Source of the DNA: CAVPLM01 sp963713545
GTDB lineage: Bacteria; Actinomycetota; Thermoleophilia; RBG-16-64-13
Reading direction: 5' to 3'
Length of the DNA stretch: 64,000 bases
Assembly (NCBI GenBank): GCA_963713545.1
Contig: CAVQME010000001.1
Coordinates: 620,001 to 684,000 of the forward strand
This document shows positions 43,433-51,710 of this stretch, piece after piece. How positions within the stretch are numbered: the stretch's first letter is position 1; each line of letters starts with the position of its first letter. The notes below the pieces were generated by a model that saw nothing but the letters and a program-made list of their open reading frames with translations, had not been told where the DNA came from and did not search any database. The position numbers were made by a program, and so were the translations under genes.

Positions 43433-44158
43433 GTGACCGTGAGTCACCGACGCCGGCTGTTTGGGGCCGACTCGTACTACGCACTCTTCGTTCTGCTGCT
43501 CGTCAGTCTCGTGTTCACCGTCGGAGCGGCGGAGTATGAGTGGGGATGGAGGGTCGGCCAGGCCTTGGCCGCAGCGTCTCTCTTGCTTGCCGTTCGTGCA
43601 TCACGTGCTTCACGGGTCTGGGTGATCCTGGGCTGGATCGCGTTCGTCGGCGGAGTGGCAGGCTCGGTGATTCTTGTTTGGCTGGGCAATTCGGCACTCG
43701 GCGTAGTGGTCACTTCGCTGGCTGGTCTTGTCTTCGGAATGCTGCTCATCGCGGCCTTTCCGCTCATCATTCGTCGTATTGCCTCAGCTCGGCGGGTGAC
43801 CGGGGAGACCATTGCGGCGGCATTATCCGCCTATCTTCTGGTCGGTATCGATTTCGCCATTCTCTACCTGGTGCTGTCGGTGGCTCACGGGGAGGCGGTC
43901 GTCGCGCCGTCCGTCTCCCCTGACCAGTCCATGGCTATCGGTGACCTCTACTACTACAGCTTCGTCAACATGACCACCGTAGGGCTCGGTGACTTTGTCC
44001 CGGTAACGTACCCGGCAAAATTGCTTGGGCTGTTTCAGGCGATCTTCGGGCAGATCTTTCTCATCACCATCGTCGCTCGACTGGTGTCCTTGGCCACGTT
44101 CTGGCAGGCAAGACCGTCGTCCTCACATGAGGGGGAGTCTGGAACGGAAGCTGAGTAG
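43433..44158 (+). CDS. Two-pore-domain-type potassium channel protein
   Basis: About 241 residues from GTG 43433, which has GGAGG six bases upstream; the frame is open to 43349. Six membrane segments are predicted. The last pair encloses a pore loop with the selectivity filter TTVGLGDF (MTTVGLGDFVPVTYPAKLLG), diagnostic of K+ channels of the Ion_trans_2 family. There is no RCK domain, and the C-terminus is short. It should conduct K+ across the membrane; gating is unknown. Confidence 0.88.
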   Translation: MTVSHRRRLFGADSYYALFVLLLVSLVFTVGAAEYEWGWRVGQALAAASLLLAVRASRASRVWVILGWIAFVGGVAGSVILVWLGNSALGVVVTSLAGLVFGMLLIAAFPLIIRRIASARRVTGETIAAALSAYLLVGIDFAILYLVLSVAHGEAVVAPSVSPDQSMAIGDLYYYSFVNMTTVGLGDFVPVTYPAKLLGLFQAIFGQIFLITIVARLVSLATFWQARPSSSHEGESGTEAE

Positions 44159-44336
44159 GGCCTGCTCGCGCAACGGTGTGCCCTCAGACAGGCACGCTCG
44201 ACCGTTACTTCCAATCGGACAACGCACCGCGCACATGCCGCACATGCTGTGGGTCGTGCGTCCCACCTTCATCAGCATACGCGCCGCATACTGCCGCGCC
44301 TTCGGCACTTCGTTTGTACCAAGATCTCAACCCTGC

Positions 44337-44486
44337 CAATACCTCTCCGCATGGATCTGTCCGGGTTCGTCTTTTGTATCTTCTTTGAATCCCTCTTGCG
44401 CCAACAGCTCGGCCATGGACCCGATCATGTGTGGGCCGCCGCACATGAAGACATGCGTGTCTTCCTGAAACGAATGTCGCACAGCG
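44337..44486 (-). pseudogene. C-terminal remnant of a ferredoxin/flavodoxin-NADP reductase-like oxidoreductase
   Basis: The minus strand reads DTHVFMCGGPHMIGSMAEL, LAQEGFKEDTKDEPGQ and IHAERYWQG before a stop at 44337. CGGPHMI...L...GF...IHAERYW is the typical NAD(P)-binding end of FNR-type flavoproteins. The similarity begins next to the leader repeat box at 44489, and nothing of the FAD domain is present. It is a truncated gene end brought beside a repeat. Confidence 0.65.
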
Positions 44487-44488
44487 TG

Positions 44489-44507
44489 GATACAACCAAA
44501 GATGAAA
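44489..44507 (-). repeat. ssb leader element copy 6 (box A only)
   Basis: The minus strand reads TTTCATCTTTGGTTGTATC, differing from box A in a few bases. No box B lies at the 22-base position. It marks the right-hand end of the repeat-bearing region, beside the reductase remnant. Confidence 0.55.
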
Positions 44508-44658
44508 TGTTGCCGAACACGACCCGGGACGCTCCCGACTAGCTCGTTCCGCGCTAAACCAAGCCCGTCCCTCAGCCGATACTTGTCTTGTGGCTATGAC
44601 CATGCCACTCCAGGTAATCGACCGCGGCCGGCCCGCCGGCGCAGAGAGATAGAGCACC

Positions 44659-45006
44659 GTGAGTGACGGCCCGAACAGCACTGCGTCTCGCAACCTCGTT
44701 CCTCGGATCTTCTGTCGGTCGTGCGCCTCTCCGCTCGTCCAGGCCGCCGACTGGGAGCAAGAGGACGAGACGCACTGGAGACTCCGGCTGTGGTGTCCTG
44801 ACTGCGGCTTTGAGCAGATCGCTGTCCTCGATCGGCCGCAGGTTGTCTATCTGTCCCTAGCGGTCGAAGAGGGCTTTGCCTGCGTTTTGGAGGCGCTTGC
44901 CGAACTTGAGACGCTGACCGAGTCGAACCTCCTCGGTCCAAGCCAGGCGGAACTCGACCTCATCAGGCGGGCGCGCTCTGAGCGTATAGAGCCCGCCAGC
45001 TTCTGA
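44659..45006 (+). CDS. Small zinc-ribbon protein of unknown function
   Basis: 115 residues from a GTG. Two Cys pairs (FCRSCASPL near 19-24 and WCPDCGFEQ near 47-52) form a zinc ribbon. A helical tail (SLAVEEGFACVLEALAELETL) follows and may dimerise. No signal peptide or membrane segment is seen. The family is not recognised. The ribosome site is weak (GAGATAGAG). Confidence 0.65.
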   Translation: MSDGPNSTASRNLVPRIFCRSCASPLVQAADWEQEDETHWRLRLWCPDCGFEQIAVLDRPQVVYLSLAVEEGFACVLEALAELETLTESNLLGPSQAELDLIRRARSERIEPASF

Positions 45007-45261
45007 TCACCGGAGTCGTTCTCTGGACGCGGTCGGGCTTCTGACCCCCGGCGCGCCTGTTCCCCCTCCCCCCGAACGAAAAGGGCTTGTGCTGAGTCAG
45101 TTCCGCTCTCGCCGATGAACTGCGTCGGCCTGGCGGCGCCGCCCGTAGAAGTGGCGCCCTAGTCCACTGCCTTGCCCCTCCCGTTGAGTCCGGCAGCCGA
45201 TCAGGCCGCCCGGCCCGTGCGGTATCCTGTGGGTAGCCAAACACGCCCCAAGGAGCGCCCG

Positions 45262-45657
45262 ATGGACATGGAGGTCTACTTCCCCGGCAACAAGAAGGTC
45301 TATGCCCGGTACAAGGATTATGTTATCGAGACCGACCAACCTGAGCATGCCGGCGGCGACGGCACCGCGCCGGCACCTTTCGACCTTTTCTTGACTTCCA
45401 TCGGCACGTGCGCCGGGATCTTCGTGCTTTCGTTCATGCAGCAACGCGGTCTCTCGACGGAAGGGGCCGGGATCACTCTACGAACCGAGCACGATCGCGA
45501 GAAAGGACTGATCAGCAAGATCTCTATCGAGATCAAGCTGCCGGCTGATTTCCCCGAGAAGTACCGCGACGCCATCATCCGGACGGCCGAGCAATGCTCC
45601 GTCAAGCGCCACCTCGACAACCCGCCGGTGTTCGAGACGTATACGACCACGGCCTGA
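45262..45657 (+). CDS. OsmC-family protein
   Basis: 131 residues. The OsmC/YhfA fold is shown by APAPFDLFLTSIGTCAGIFVLSFMQQRGL with a peroxidatic-type Cys in IGTCAG, and a second Cys in AEQCSVKRHLDNPPVFE. OsmC/Ohr proteins reduce organic peroxides with paired cysteines. This YhfA-like form is less well defined. The ATG at 45262 follows AAGGAGCG; TATCCT near 45222 is a possible -10. Confidence 0.88.
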   Translation: MDMEVYFPGNKKVYARYKDYVIETDQPEHAGGDGTAPAPFDLFLTSIGTCAGIFVLSFMQQRGLSTEGAGITLRTEHDREKGLISKISIEIKLPADFPEKYRDAIIRTAEQCSVKRHLDNPPVFETYTTTA

Positions 45658-45803
45658 GCCGCGGCGCTGCGGCGCGAGCCGCGAGCGGCGCCCCTGTCTG
45701 CAGATCAGGGCGCTGCGGCCGACAGTGCCCCGCAGTCAGGGCGGGCTCTTGCGCGGACCCAGATTCACCCCGTCAGCGACTGTGCCGCCTCAAGCTGGCG
45801 TTG

Positions 45804-46379
45804 TCACTTATCGTCCCAATGCACCAGGTCGGGTGCATCCTGGCGGCGCGATAACCTCAGCAAAGCGTCCTTGTACTTGGAATGGCGGAGGCCGATGATC
45901 TCCGCCACCAACTGAAGGAACCGCCAGAGGTCCGCGGGCACCTTCCCCACCGTGGAATCTAGACAGACCTGACCGCCGGCGACGGTCCCGCCTTCCATCT
46001 CCTTGACGGTATGGAAGACGGTCTTGCTGAGGATCATGTCGACCGAGAGGTCCATGCCCTGCTCGTCGAGGCTCTTGATCAGGTCGCCCCCGTCGGAGAT
46101 GCGTACCGGCCGCGAGGAGGCGGCGCCGGCCGCAGGGCTGGAGGCCGGATGGCCGCCCGCCTCTGCCGGGCCGGCCACGCCGACGCCGTCTGCCGCGAGC
46201 GCCGACGTCTCCGGACCCGGGGTCAGATAGACCACCACGGGGCCGCGTCGCCCCGGGTACATGAAGGGCGTCTTCGCTCGGACGCACTCGCCCGCGGCCA
46301 GAAGAGCAAGGACGCGAGGTTCGCCCGCCATCAGTCGGGCAAGCTCCACCTGGCTGAGTTCGTGGATCTCGTCAGCCAT
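45804..46379 (-). CDS. Hypothetical protein, possibly DUF1828-like
   Basis: 191 residues. An N-terminal helical part (HELSQVELARLMAGEPRVLALL) is followed by strands (VVVYLTPGP), an Ala/Gly/Pro linker (about 65-90), and a second domain with RISDGGDLIKSLDEQGMDL and QLVAEIIGLRHSKYKDALL. The SDGGDLIKxL pattern is reminiscent of DUF1828 domains, but this is weak. No signal peptide. It lies 12 bases after the coiled-coil gene at 46392, so the two are an operon. Confidence 0.55.
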   Translation of the reverse strand: MADEIHELSQVELARLMAGEPRVLALLAAGECVRAKTPFMYPGRRGPVVVYLTPGPETSALAADGVGVAGPAEAGGHPASSPAAGAASSRPVRISDGGDLIKSLDEQGMDLSVDMILSKTVFHTVKEMEGGTVAGGQVCLDSTVGKVPADLWRFLQLVAEIIGLRHSKYKDALLRLSRRQDAPDLVHWDDK

Positions 46380-46391
46380 ACGATCATCACC

Positions 46392-46859
46392 TCACGAGGT
46401 CGGGGACGATTCACCAGAATCCGGGGTGCCACCTTCGGCAGGGGCCGTCTCGGCGGTGGAGGTCTCTTGGCCCGTCGTGCCGCCACCCTCAGTCGGCGCG
46501 GCCTCGGCAGTCGAGGCGGTACCAGCAGCTGAGGCGGCATCGGCAGCCGGGCCGGAGTCGGCCGGAGGAGTGGTGCCGGCGGCCGCGTCGGGTTGAGCCT
46601 TGGACGCAGCTTGGGCGCGCACCCTCAGCAATTGGTCTTCGAGACGGGAGAGATCATCGAGGATCTTCTGCCGCACCGCCTGATCCACCTGCCGGCCTCG
46701 ATAGAAATCGAACACCAGGTAGCCCAACTTCCTGGCCAGTTGGTCCATCTGCATCTCGATCTGGAGTTCGCCTACTTTGGTCTTGCCCTTGTCGAAGGCC
46801 TTCTCAGCTTCTCTGGCCGCTCGCTCAGCGCCGTCAGCCAATTTGTCCATGAGACCCAT
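46392..46859 (-). CDS. Coiled-coil protein with Ala/Thr-rich tail
   Basis: 155 residues. The first 85 are highly charged helices (LADGAERAAREAEKAFDKGK, LDDLSRLEDQLLRVRAQAA) able to form a coiled coil, and the rest is an Ala/Thr/Pro/Glu-rich tail likely to be disordered. No signal peptide. Such small proteins often accompany envelope or cytoskeletal functions but no family is assigned. It is followed by the gene at 45804 with a 12-base gap. Confidence 0.6.
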   Translation of the reverse strand: MGLMDKLADGAERAAREAEKAFDKGKTKVGELQIEMQMDQLARKLGYLVFDFYRGRQVDQAVRQKILDDLSRLEDQLLRVRAQAASKAQPDAAAGTTPPADSGPAADAASAAGTASTAEAAPTEGGGTTGQETSTAETAPAEGGTPDSGESSPTS

Positions 46860-47068
46860 CAGCCCACCTTCTCCCTCGTCGGCCGGGTGGGAACGATCTT
46901 GCGATCGCCCGTTTCCGGCACTGAACTCGATGCACTCGTGTCTATTCCCAATCTAACGATTTGCACGCCTGGAGGCAACGGGTACAGAGGCCGGACATGG
47001 TGGGTCCATGCCCGATGCTATCATTCAGAGACCGCACAGCACTCGTCCCCCGATCCGTGGAGGCATCC

Positions 47069-48427
47069 TTGGAGACCGTGATCCCGTTCCGTGCGTGGCG
47101 CTACAGCCCTTCGGCGGGCGACCTCTCCCAACTGGTGGCGCCGCCGTACGATGTCATCGGTCCGGACCTGCAATCCCGCCTCTATGCCCGCAGCCGGCAC
47201 AACGTGGTCCGGGTCGATCTGGGCATGACTACGCCCAGCGACAACGAGTGCGACAACCAGTACACTCGAGCCGCCGACCAGCTAGCTGAGTGGAAAGAGG
47301 CCGGTATCCTGGTTCGGGACGAGCAACCCTCTGTCACTTTCGTCGAGGAGATCTTCACGGGTCCGGACGGCCGGCCGAGAATCCGTCACGGCTTTCTTGC
47401 CCTGATGCGTCTCTTCGAGCTTGACGAAGGCGTGGTCTTCCCCCACGAGCAGACGTTCTCGGGACCCAAGGAGGACCGCTACCGCCTTCTGAGCGCGACG
47501 GCGATGAGCCTGAGTCCGGTCTTCCTCCTCTACGACCTGCCGGGCGACGAGGTCACCGCGGTCTGGAAGGCCGGCCTCGGCGCTCAAGCCCCGTTCGCGA
47601 CCGTGACCGACGAGGCCGGTACGGTAACGAGGCTGTGGACCACCACGGATCCCGAGCTGCTGGCCACCATCAGCCGGAATCTGGCCGCCAGCCGTTTTGT
47701 GATCGCCGACGGCCATCATCGCTATGAGACCGCTTTGCGGTACAAGATGAACCGCCCTCCCGAGACCACCGAGCCGGCCGCGTCCGACTACGCCCTGGCC
47801 TACTTCAGCAACATGTCCGACCCGGGACTGGCCATATTCGGCACGCATCGCCTGCTCTCCGGCGTCGATGCCGAGGCGGTGGCCGCTCTGCCAAGGTCGC
47901 TCGCGGGGATGTTCGACGTCGAACCGCTCGCGGGCGGGACCACGGCTGGCGGAGCCAAAGAGGCCATCACCGAGTATCTCGAAGGTCATCCGAGGGGCGC
48001 TTTCGGGCTCTGGGGCCGCGCGCTCGACGGTGCCTACGGTCTCCAATTGGCCGACACAGAGGCCGCGCGGTCGGCCGCCCCGGGTCATAGCACCGCCTAC
48101 CAGCTGCTGGACGTCACAGTTTTGCAGACGTTGATCCTGGAGAGGACGCTCGGTATCGCCTCCGGCGACTCGTCGGCCGGCCACGGGGTCGCGCCCGTCG
48201 GTGACATTGCCGAGGGGGCGCGCGTGACCTACTTCAAGGACCCGGACGACGCGTTCGCCCGGCTCGAGGCAGAGGAGTTCCAGGTCGGGTTCTTCCTCAA
48301 CCCGACCGGACTGGACCAGATACGAGAGGTGGCCTTCGGTGGCGAGCGCATGCCTCAGAAGGCCACATATTTCTACCCTAAACTGCCGACCGGGCTGGTG
48401 TTTCTAGACTTGAGCAACTCGCTCTGA
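47069..48427 (+). CDS. DUF1015-family protein
   Basis: 452 residues. The family start (VIPFRAWRYSP with LVAPPYDVIGP) and further signatures are clear: GVVFPHEQTFSGPKEDRYRL, FVIADGHHRYETALRYK and the C-terminal GERMPQKATYFYPKLPTGLV. DUF1015 proteins are widespread, often near serine or NAD metabolism genes, and lack a proven activity; the HHRYET and PQKxTYFxPK motifs suggest an enzyme. The TTG at 47069 is chosen because GGAGG lies five bases upstream and this places the family start next to it. TATCAT at 47019 may be the -10. Confidence 0.9.
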   Translation: METVIPFRAWRYSPSAGDLSQLVAPPYDVIGPDLQSRLYARSRHNVVRVDLGMTTPSDNECDNQYTRAADQLAEWKEAGILVRDEQPSVTFVEEIFTGPDGRPRIRHGFLALMRLFELDEGVVFPHEQTFSGPKEDRYRLLSATAMSLSPVFLLYDLPGDEVTAVWKAGLGAQAPFATVTDEAGTVTRLWTTTDPELLATISRNLAASRFVIADGHHRYETALRYKMNRPPETTEPAASDYALAYFSNMSDPGLAIFGTHRLLSGVDAEAVAALPRSLAGMFDVEPLAGGTTAGGAKEAITEYLEGHPRGAFGLWGRALDGAYGLQLADTEAARSAAPGHSTAYQLLDVTVLQTLILERTLGIASGDSSAGHGVAPVGDIAEGARVTYFKDPDDAFARLEAEEFQVGFFLNPTGLDQIREVAFGGERMPQKATYFYPKLPTGLVFLDLSNSL

Positions 48428-48454
48428 GAGATCACGTACAGGAGGTAACCGGAA

Positions 48455-49096
48455 ATGAAGATCGCTCTGATCGGAGCCACAGGTTATGTAGGCTCGCGCA
48501 TCCTGAACGAGGCACTGGATCGCAAGCACGAGGTCACCGCCATCGTGCGGCGGACCGAACGGCTGCCGGTTCGTGTGGGCCTCACGGCGAAGGAGGCCGA
48601 CATCCTGGGCGGCGAAGACCTAGCAGGTTTGCTGGTGGGCCACGATGCGGTCATCGCCGCCTTCAACCCTGACCAGGACGCCGTCGACAAGTACGAGGCC
48701 ATGGTAGCCGGCGCCAAGACGATCATCGCGGCTACCAAGAGGGCGGGGATCCGCCGCCTGCTGGCAGTGGGAGGAGCCGGCAGCCTGGAGGTCGCCCCGG
48801 GGCAGCAGGTAGTGGACCAGCCGGGTTTCCCCGAGGAGTGGAAGGGCGGCGCGTTGGGCACCCGGGAGTTCCTCTATCTGCTCCAGAAGGAGCCCGAACT
48901 CGACTGGACCTTCCTCAGCCCCGCCGCGATGCTCGAACCGGGAGAACGCACCGGCAACTTCCGCTTGGGCGGCGACCAGTTGATGGTCGACGCTGAAGGC
49001 CGATGCCGCATAACGGTGGAAGACTACGCCGTCGCCATGATCGACGAACTCGAGGAGCCGCGCCACACCGGGCAGCGCTTCTGCGTCGCTTACTAG
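48455..49096 (+). CDS. NAD(P)-binding Rossmann-fold protein (NmrA/YwnB type)
   Basis: 213 residues. The dinucleotide-binding motif GATGYVGSRIL lies at residues 7-17. Further family marks are VIAAFNPD, LLAVGGAGSLEVAPGQQVVD and DWTFLSPAAMLEPGERTG. These atypical SDR proteins act as NAD(P)H-dependent reductases or sensors; the substrate is unknown. The ATG has AGGAGG nine bases upstream and lies 27 bases after the DUF1015 gene, so they share an operon. Confidence 0.9.
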   Translation: MKIALIGATGYVGSRILNEALDRKHEVTAIVRRTERLPVRVGLTAKEADILGGEDLAGLLVGHDAVIAAFNPDQDAVDKYEAMVAGAKTIIAATKRAGIRRLLAVGGAGSLEVAPGQQVVDQPGFPEEWKGGALGTREFLYLLQKEPELDWTFLSPAAMLEPGERTGNFRLGGDQLMVDAEGRCRITVEDYAVAMIDELEEPRHTGQRFCVAY

Positions 49097-49189
49097 TCGG
49101 CTCGGGCAGACACCGCCCTTGCGGCGCGGACACGCTAGCCGGCGACGGGGCCGGGTGGCCGGCCGCCGGCCCGAGCGGTGGTCGCCGGG

Positions 49190-49966
49190 CTACGCGCCGG
49201 CGCCCACCTCGAAAGGCTCGATCCGCAACGCGCGGCCGTCGTCGCCGATCTCGACGACCACGCCTTCGAGCCACACATCGCCGTCGGCCACTTCGAAGCG
49301 CACCGGTAGCTGAGTGAGGAACCGTTCGAGGACGAGTTCCTTTTTGACGCCTATTACAGAATCCCGGGGACCACACATCCCCGCGTCGGTGATATAAGCG
49401 GTGCCCCCGGGCAAGATCCGAGCGTCGCCTGTGCGGACGTGCGTGTGGGTACCGATAACGGCGCTCACGCGGCCATCCAAATGCCAACCCATGGCTACCT
49501 TCTCGCTGGTCGCCTCAGCATGGAGGTCGACCACCACGCTACGCACCCCGTGTAGCTGTTCCAAAGCCTGATCCACCACTTCGAACGGCGAGCGGGCGGG
49601 ATACAGGTAGAGATCGCCGCTAAGGTTGACCACGCCCAGACGCCCAGCGGGCGTATCGACCACGGTGACGCCCCGACCGGGGTTCGTCTCGAGGAAGTTG
49701 AACGGTCGGATCACGCGAAGCTGCTCGTCGAGGTAGCGATAGGCGTCGCGCTGCCTGTAGACGTGGTTTCCGGTGGTGATGACGTCCACACCTGCGTTGA
49801 GCAGGTCCTCCGCGTGGGCGGGCTTGATCCCTTTGCCATCGGTGGCGTTCTCGCCATTGGCTATCACCGCGTCGGCGCTGAAACGCGCGCGGAGCTCGGC
49901 CAGCCTGGACACGAGCAGTTCGCGGCCCGGCTTACCCACCACGTCGGCAAAGAACAAGACGATCAA
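49190..49966 (-). CDS. YmdB-type metallophosphoesterase (TIGR00282)
   Basis: 258 residues. The calcineurin-like metal ligands are visible: FFADVVGKPGR, ANGENATDGKG, TGNHVYRQRD, DLHAEATSEKVAM and GTHTHVRTGDARIL. YmdB proteins hydrolyse 2',3'-cyclic nucleotides and influence mRNA turnover and sporulation-type development in Bacillus. A TTG at 49966 is preferred because AGGGGG lies five bases upstream and the resulting length fits the family (about 260); the frame is open to 50005. Confidence 0.92.
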   Translation of the reverse strand: MIVLFFADVVGKPGRELLVSRLAELRARFSADAVIANGENATDGKGIKPAHAEDLLNAGVDVITTGNHVYRQRDAYRYLDEQLRVIRPFNFLETNPGRGVTVVDTPAGRLGVVNLSGDLYLYPARSPFEVVDQALEQLHGVRSVVVDLHAEATSEKVAMGWHLDGRVSAVIGTHTHVRTGDARILPGGTAYITDAGMCGPRDSVIGVKKELVLERFLTQLPVRFEVADGDVWLEGVVVEIGDDGRALRIEPFEVGAGA

Positions 49967-50327
49967 CGTGACCCCCTGCAGATCGTTCGGTGCGTGGACC
50001 CACAAGGTCGATCCCGCGGCCAGCGGCTAAAGGCTCCGCCGCCAGTCCCGCGTTCCGGCCGGCCCCAGCGGTCCGTCGGCAACGGGTGGCTCCTGCCGGC
50101 GACGGCCAGTCGGCAAGCGGCCGCCACGCGCCGGCGCAGGACCGCCCCGCGACTCAGTGTACCGCACGAGATGGTCAAGGACGCCCCCGTCCCCCACGCC
50201 CGCGGCCGTGCTTTGCCCGAGAGCTTCGATCGCGGCGCCAATACCGACCCTTGGTCTCATGGCTGCCCGTTGGCGACCCTCCTTAACCTCGAACCACGTT
50301 GTCACTCGAGCAGCAAAGGAGGAGAAA
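49967..50327. other. Intergenic region before the propeller-NlpC operon
   Basis: 360 bases between divergent genes, GC-rich, with no supported gene. AAAGGAGGAG at 50316-50325 is the ribosome site of the next gene. No riboswitch-like conserved motif is recognised. Confidence 0.4.
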
Positions 50328-51710
50328 ATGGTCCGTATGACCCTCAGGCACCGCCCCGGGAACGGCCCCCGTCCGGGGAGCGGTGCGCCCGCCGAGGGCC
50401 GGGCGCCAGCGGCGCCCTCGCCTCGTCCCCCCAAGAAGGGGCGCGGAAGTCCGTGTAGGCGCCAGCATCTGACGGTGCTGCTGGCATCGGTCGGCGCCGC
50501 CGGCGCCATCACGCTCGCCGCCTGCGCGCTGGTCGCTCCCGGTTTCGTCTTGGGAGCCGAAGACCCGCCGGGAGACGACGCGACCCGAGGCTCGCTGCTC
50601 ATGCGGGCCGTCGAGCCCGAGTTGCCTGGGGCAACGACCAACGTAACGGCGCCGCCGAAAGCCGAGGAGGCGCCCGCCGAGGAGGCGCCCGCCGTGGACG
50701 ACGCGGTCGCCGTGGACGACGCGGTCGCCGCAGCGAACGCCGCCGCCGCCGCGAGCGCCGCGGCCGTTGCGGCCTCTGGCGGTGAGCTACTCGTCACCTT
50801 GCCCTGGGGGAGCGGTCCCGGCGAGGTCGGGCTCCTCGATCCGGGCGAGGGTCTCGCCCGCGGTCCGGAAGCTCTGGCCGCAGCCCCGGACGGACGGATC
50901 GCAGTGCTCGATTCGGTGAACGGCAGGATATTGTTCCTGGACCCGAGCGGAGAGCCGGTAAGCACTGCTTCCATCCCTCTCGCAAGCCCGCGGTTCTTGG
51001 CGGTCGACGACAGCACGCTCTACGTGCTCGACTGTGACACCGACCGTCGATTGGTCAGCTTCGATTGGGGCGGCGCGGTCGTCGGGACCACGGATCTTCC
51101 CGAGTTGGAGGATGTGGTGACAGGACTCCTCGCTACCGACCAGGGTCCATGTCTCGAGATCGCGCACCAGACGGTGCTCCTGCTCACCCAGACCACGCAG
51201 ACCTTCGAGGCATCCGCGGCTCGATCTGGACCAGCCCGCTTGACCACACGCGCAGTCGCCGGCCGGCCGATGGACCGCAGGCTCGGCCGTGCAGCCCAGG
51301 TGACCTTCAGGCCCGGGGTCGGTGTCCGGGTCAAGTTCTTCCAACTCGACAACGGCAGCTTGCGGGTCGTTCAAACACACGACTCGAGCCCGGCCCTGGC
51401 CGCGGGACGCGCGATCGAGCATCTGGTCTCGGTGGACGGAGACGGTACGGGCGGCCTGATCATCGGAGTGCGCCTTCTCCGGCCGGAAGTCGCAGAAGGC
51501 CGAAACGCCTCTCTGGCACTCACCCGCTTGCCATCAGCCAAGGACGACGTGTTGCCCGACGCCATCCTTCTCGCCGATTCGCCGCTCGCCTACCTGGGGC
51601 AACCGTATGTCGTGGCCTCGGACGGGCGCATACTTCAACCATGGGGTGACGAGAGCGGCTACAGCATCTTGATCCACTCCTTCGCGGAAGCTGCAGAGGT
51701 GCAACCATGA
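50328..51710 (+). CDS. Exported beta-propeller (NHL-like) protein
   Basis: 460 residues. A basic, Pro-rich cytoplasmic N-terminus (about 45) precedes a signal anchor (LTVLLASVGAAGAITLAACAL), an Ala/Glu-rich linker with repeated EEAPAVDDAVA units, and a propeller domain beginning LVTLPWGSGPGEVGLLDPG. NHL/YWTD-like blades include PDGRIAVLDSVNGRILFLDPSGEPV and STLYVLDCDTDRRLVSF. It should be extracellular. The ATG has AAAGGAGGAG upstream. Its stop overlaps the next start (ATGA), so it is coupled to the NlpC-golvesin protein. Function is unknown. Confidence 0.7.
   Translation: MVRMTLRHRPGNGPRPGSGAPAEGRAPAAPSPRPPKKGRGSPCRRQHLTVLLASVGAAGAITLAACALVAPGFVLGAEDPPGDDATRGSLLMRAVEPELPGATTNVTAPPKAEEAPAEEAPAVDDAVAVDDAVAAANAAAAASAAAVAASGGELLVTLPWGSGPGEVGLLDPGEGLARGPEALAAAPDGRIAVLDSVNGRILFLDPSGEPVSTASIPLASPRFLAVDDSTLYVLDCDTDRRLVSFDWGGAVVGTTDLPELEDVVTGLLATDQGPCLEIAHQTVLLLTQTTQTFEASAARSGPARLTTRAVAGRPMDRRLGRAAQVTFRPGVGVRVKFFQLDNGSLRVVQTHDSSPALAAGRAIEHLVSVDGDGTGGLIIGVRLLRPEVAEGRNASLALTRLPSAKDDVLPDAILLADSPLAYLGQPYVVASDGRILQPWGDESGYSILIHSFAEAAEVQP

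Noticed and set aside
28954..44507. Insertion sequence or transposon as the cause of the ssb repeats
   Set aside because: No transposase frame, terminal inverted repeats or target duplications were found at the copies; the repeats are gene-derived.
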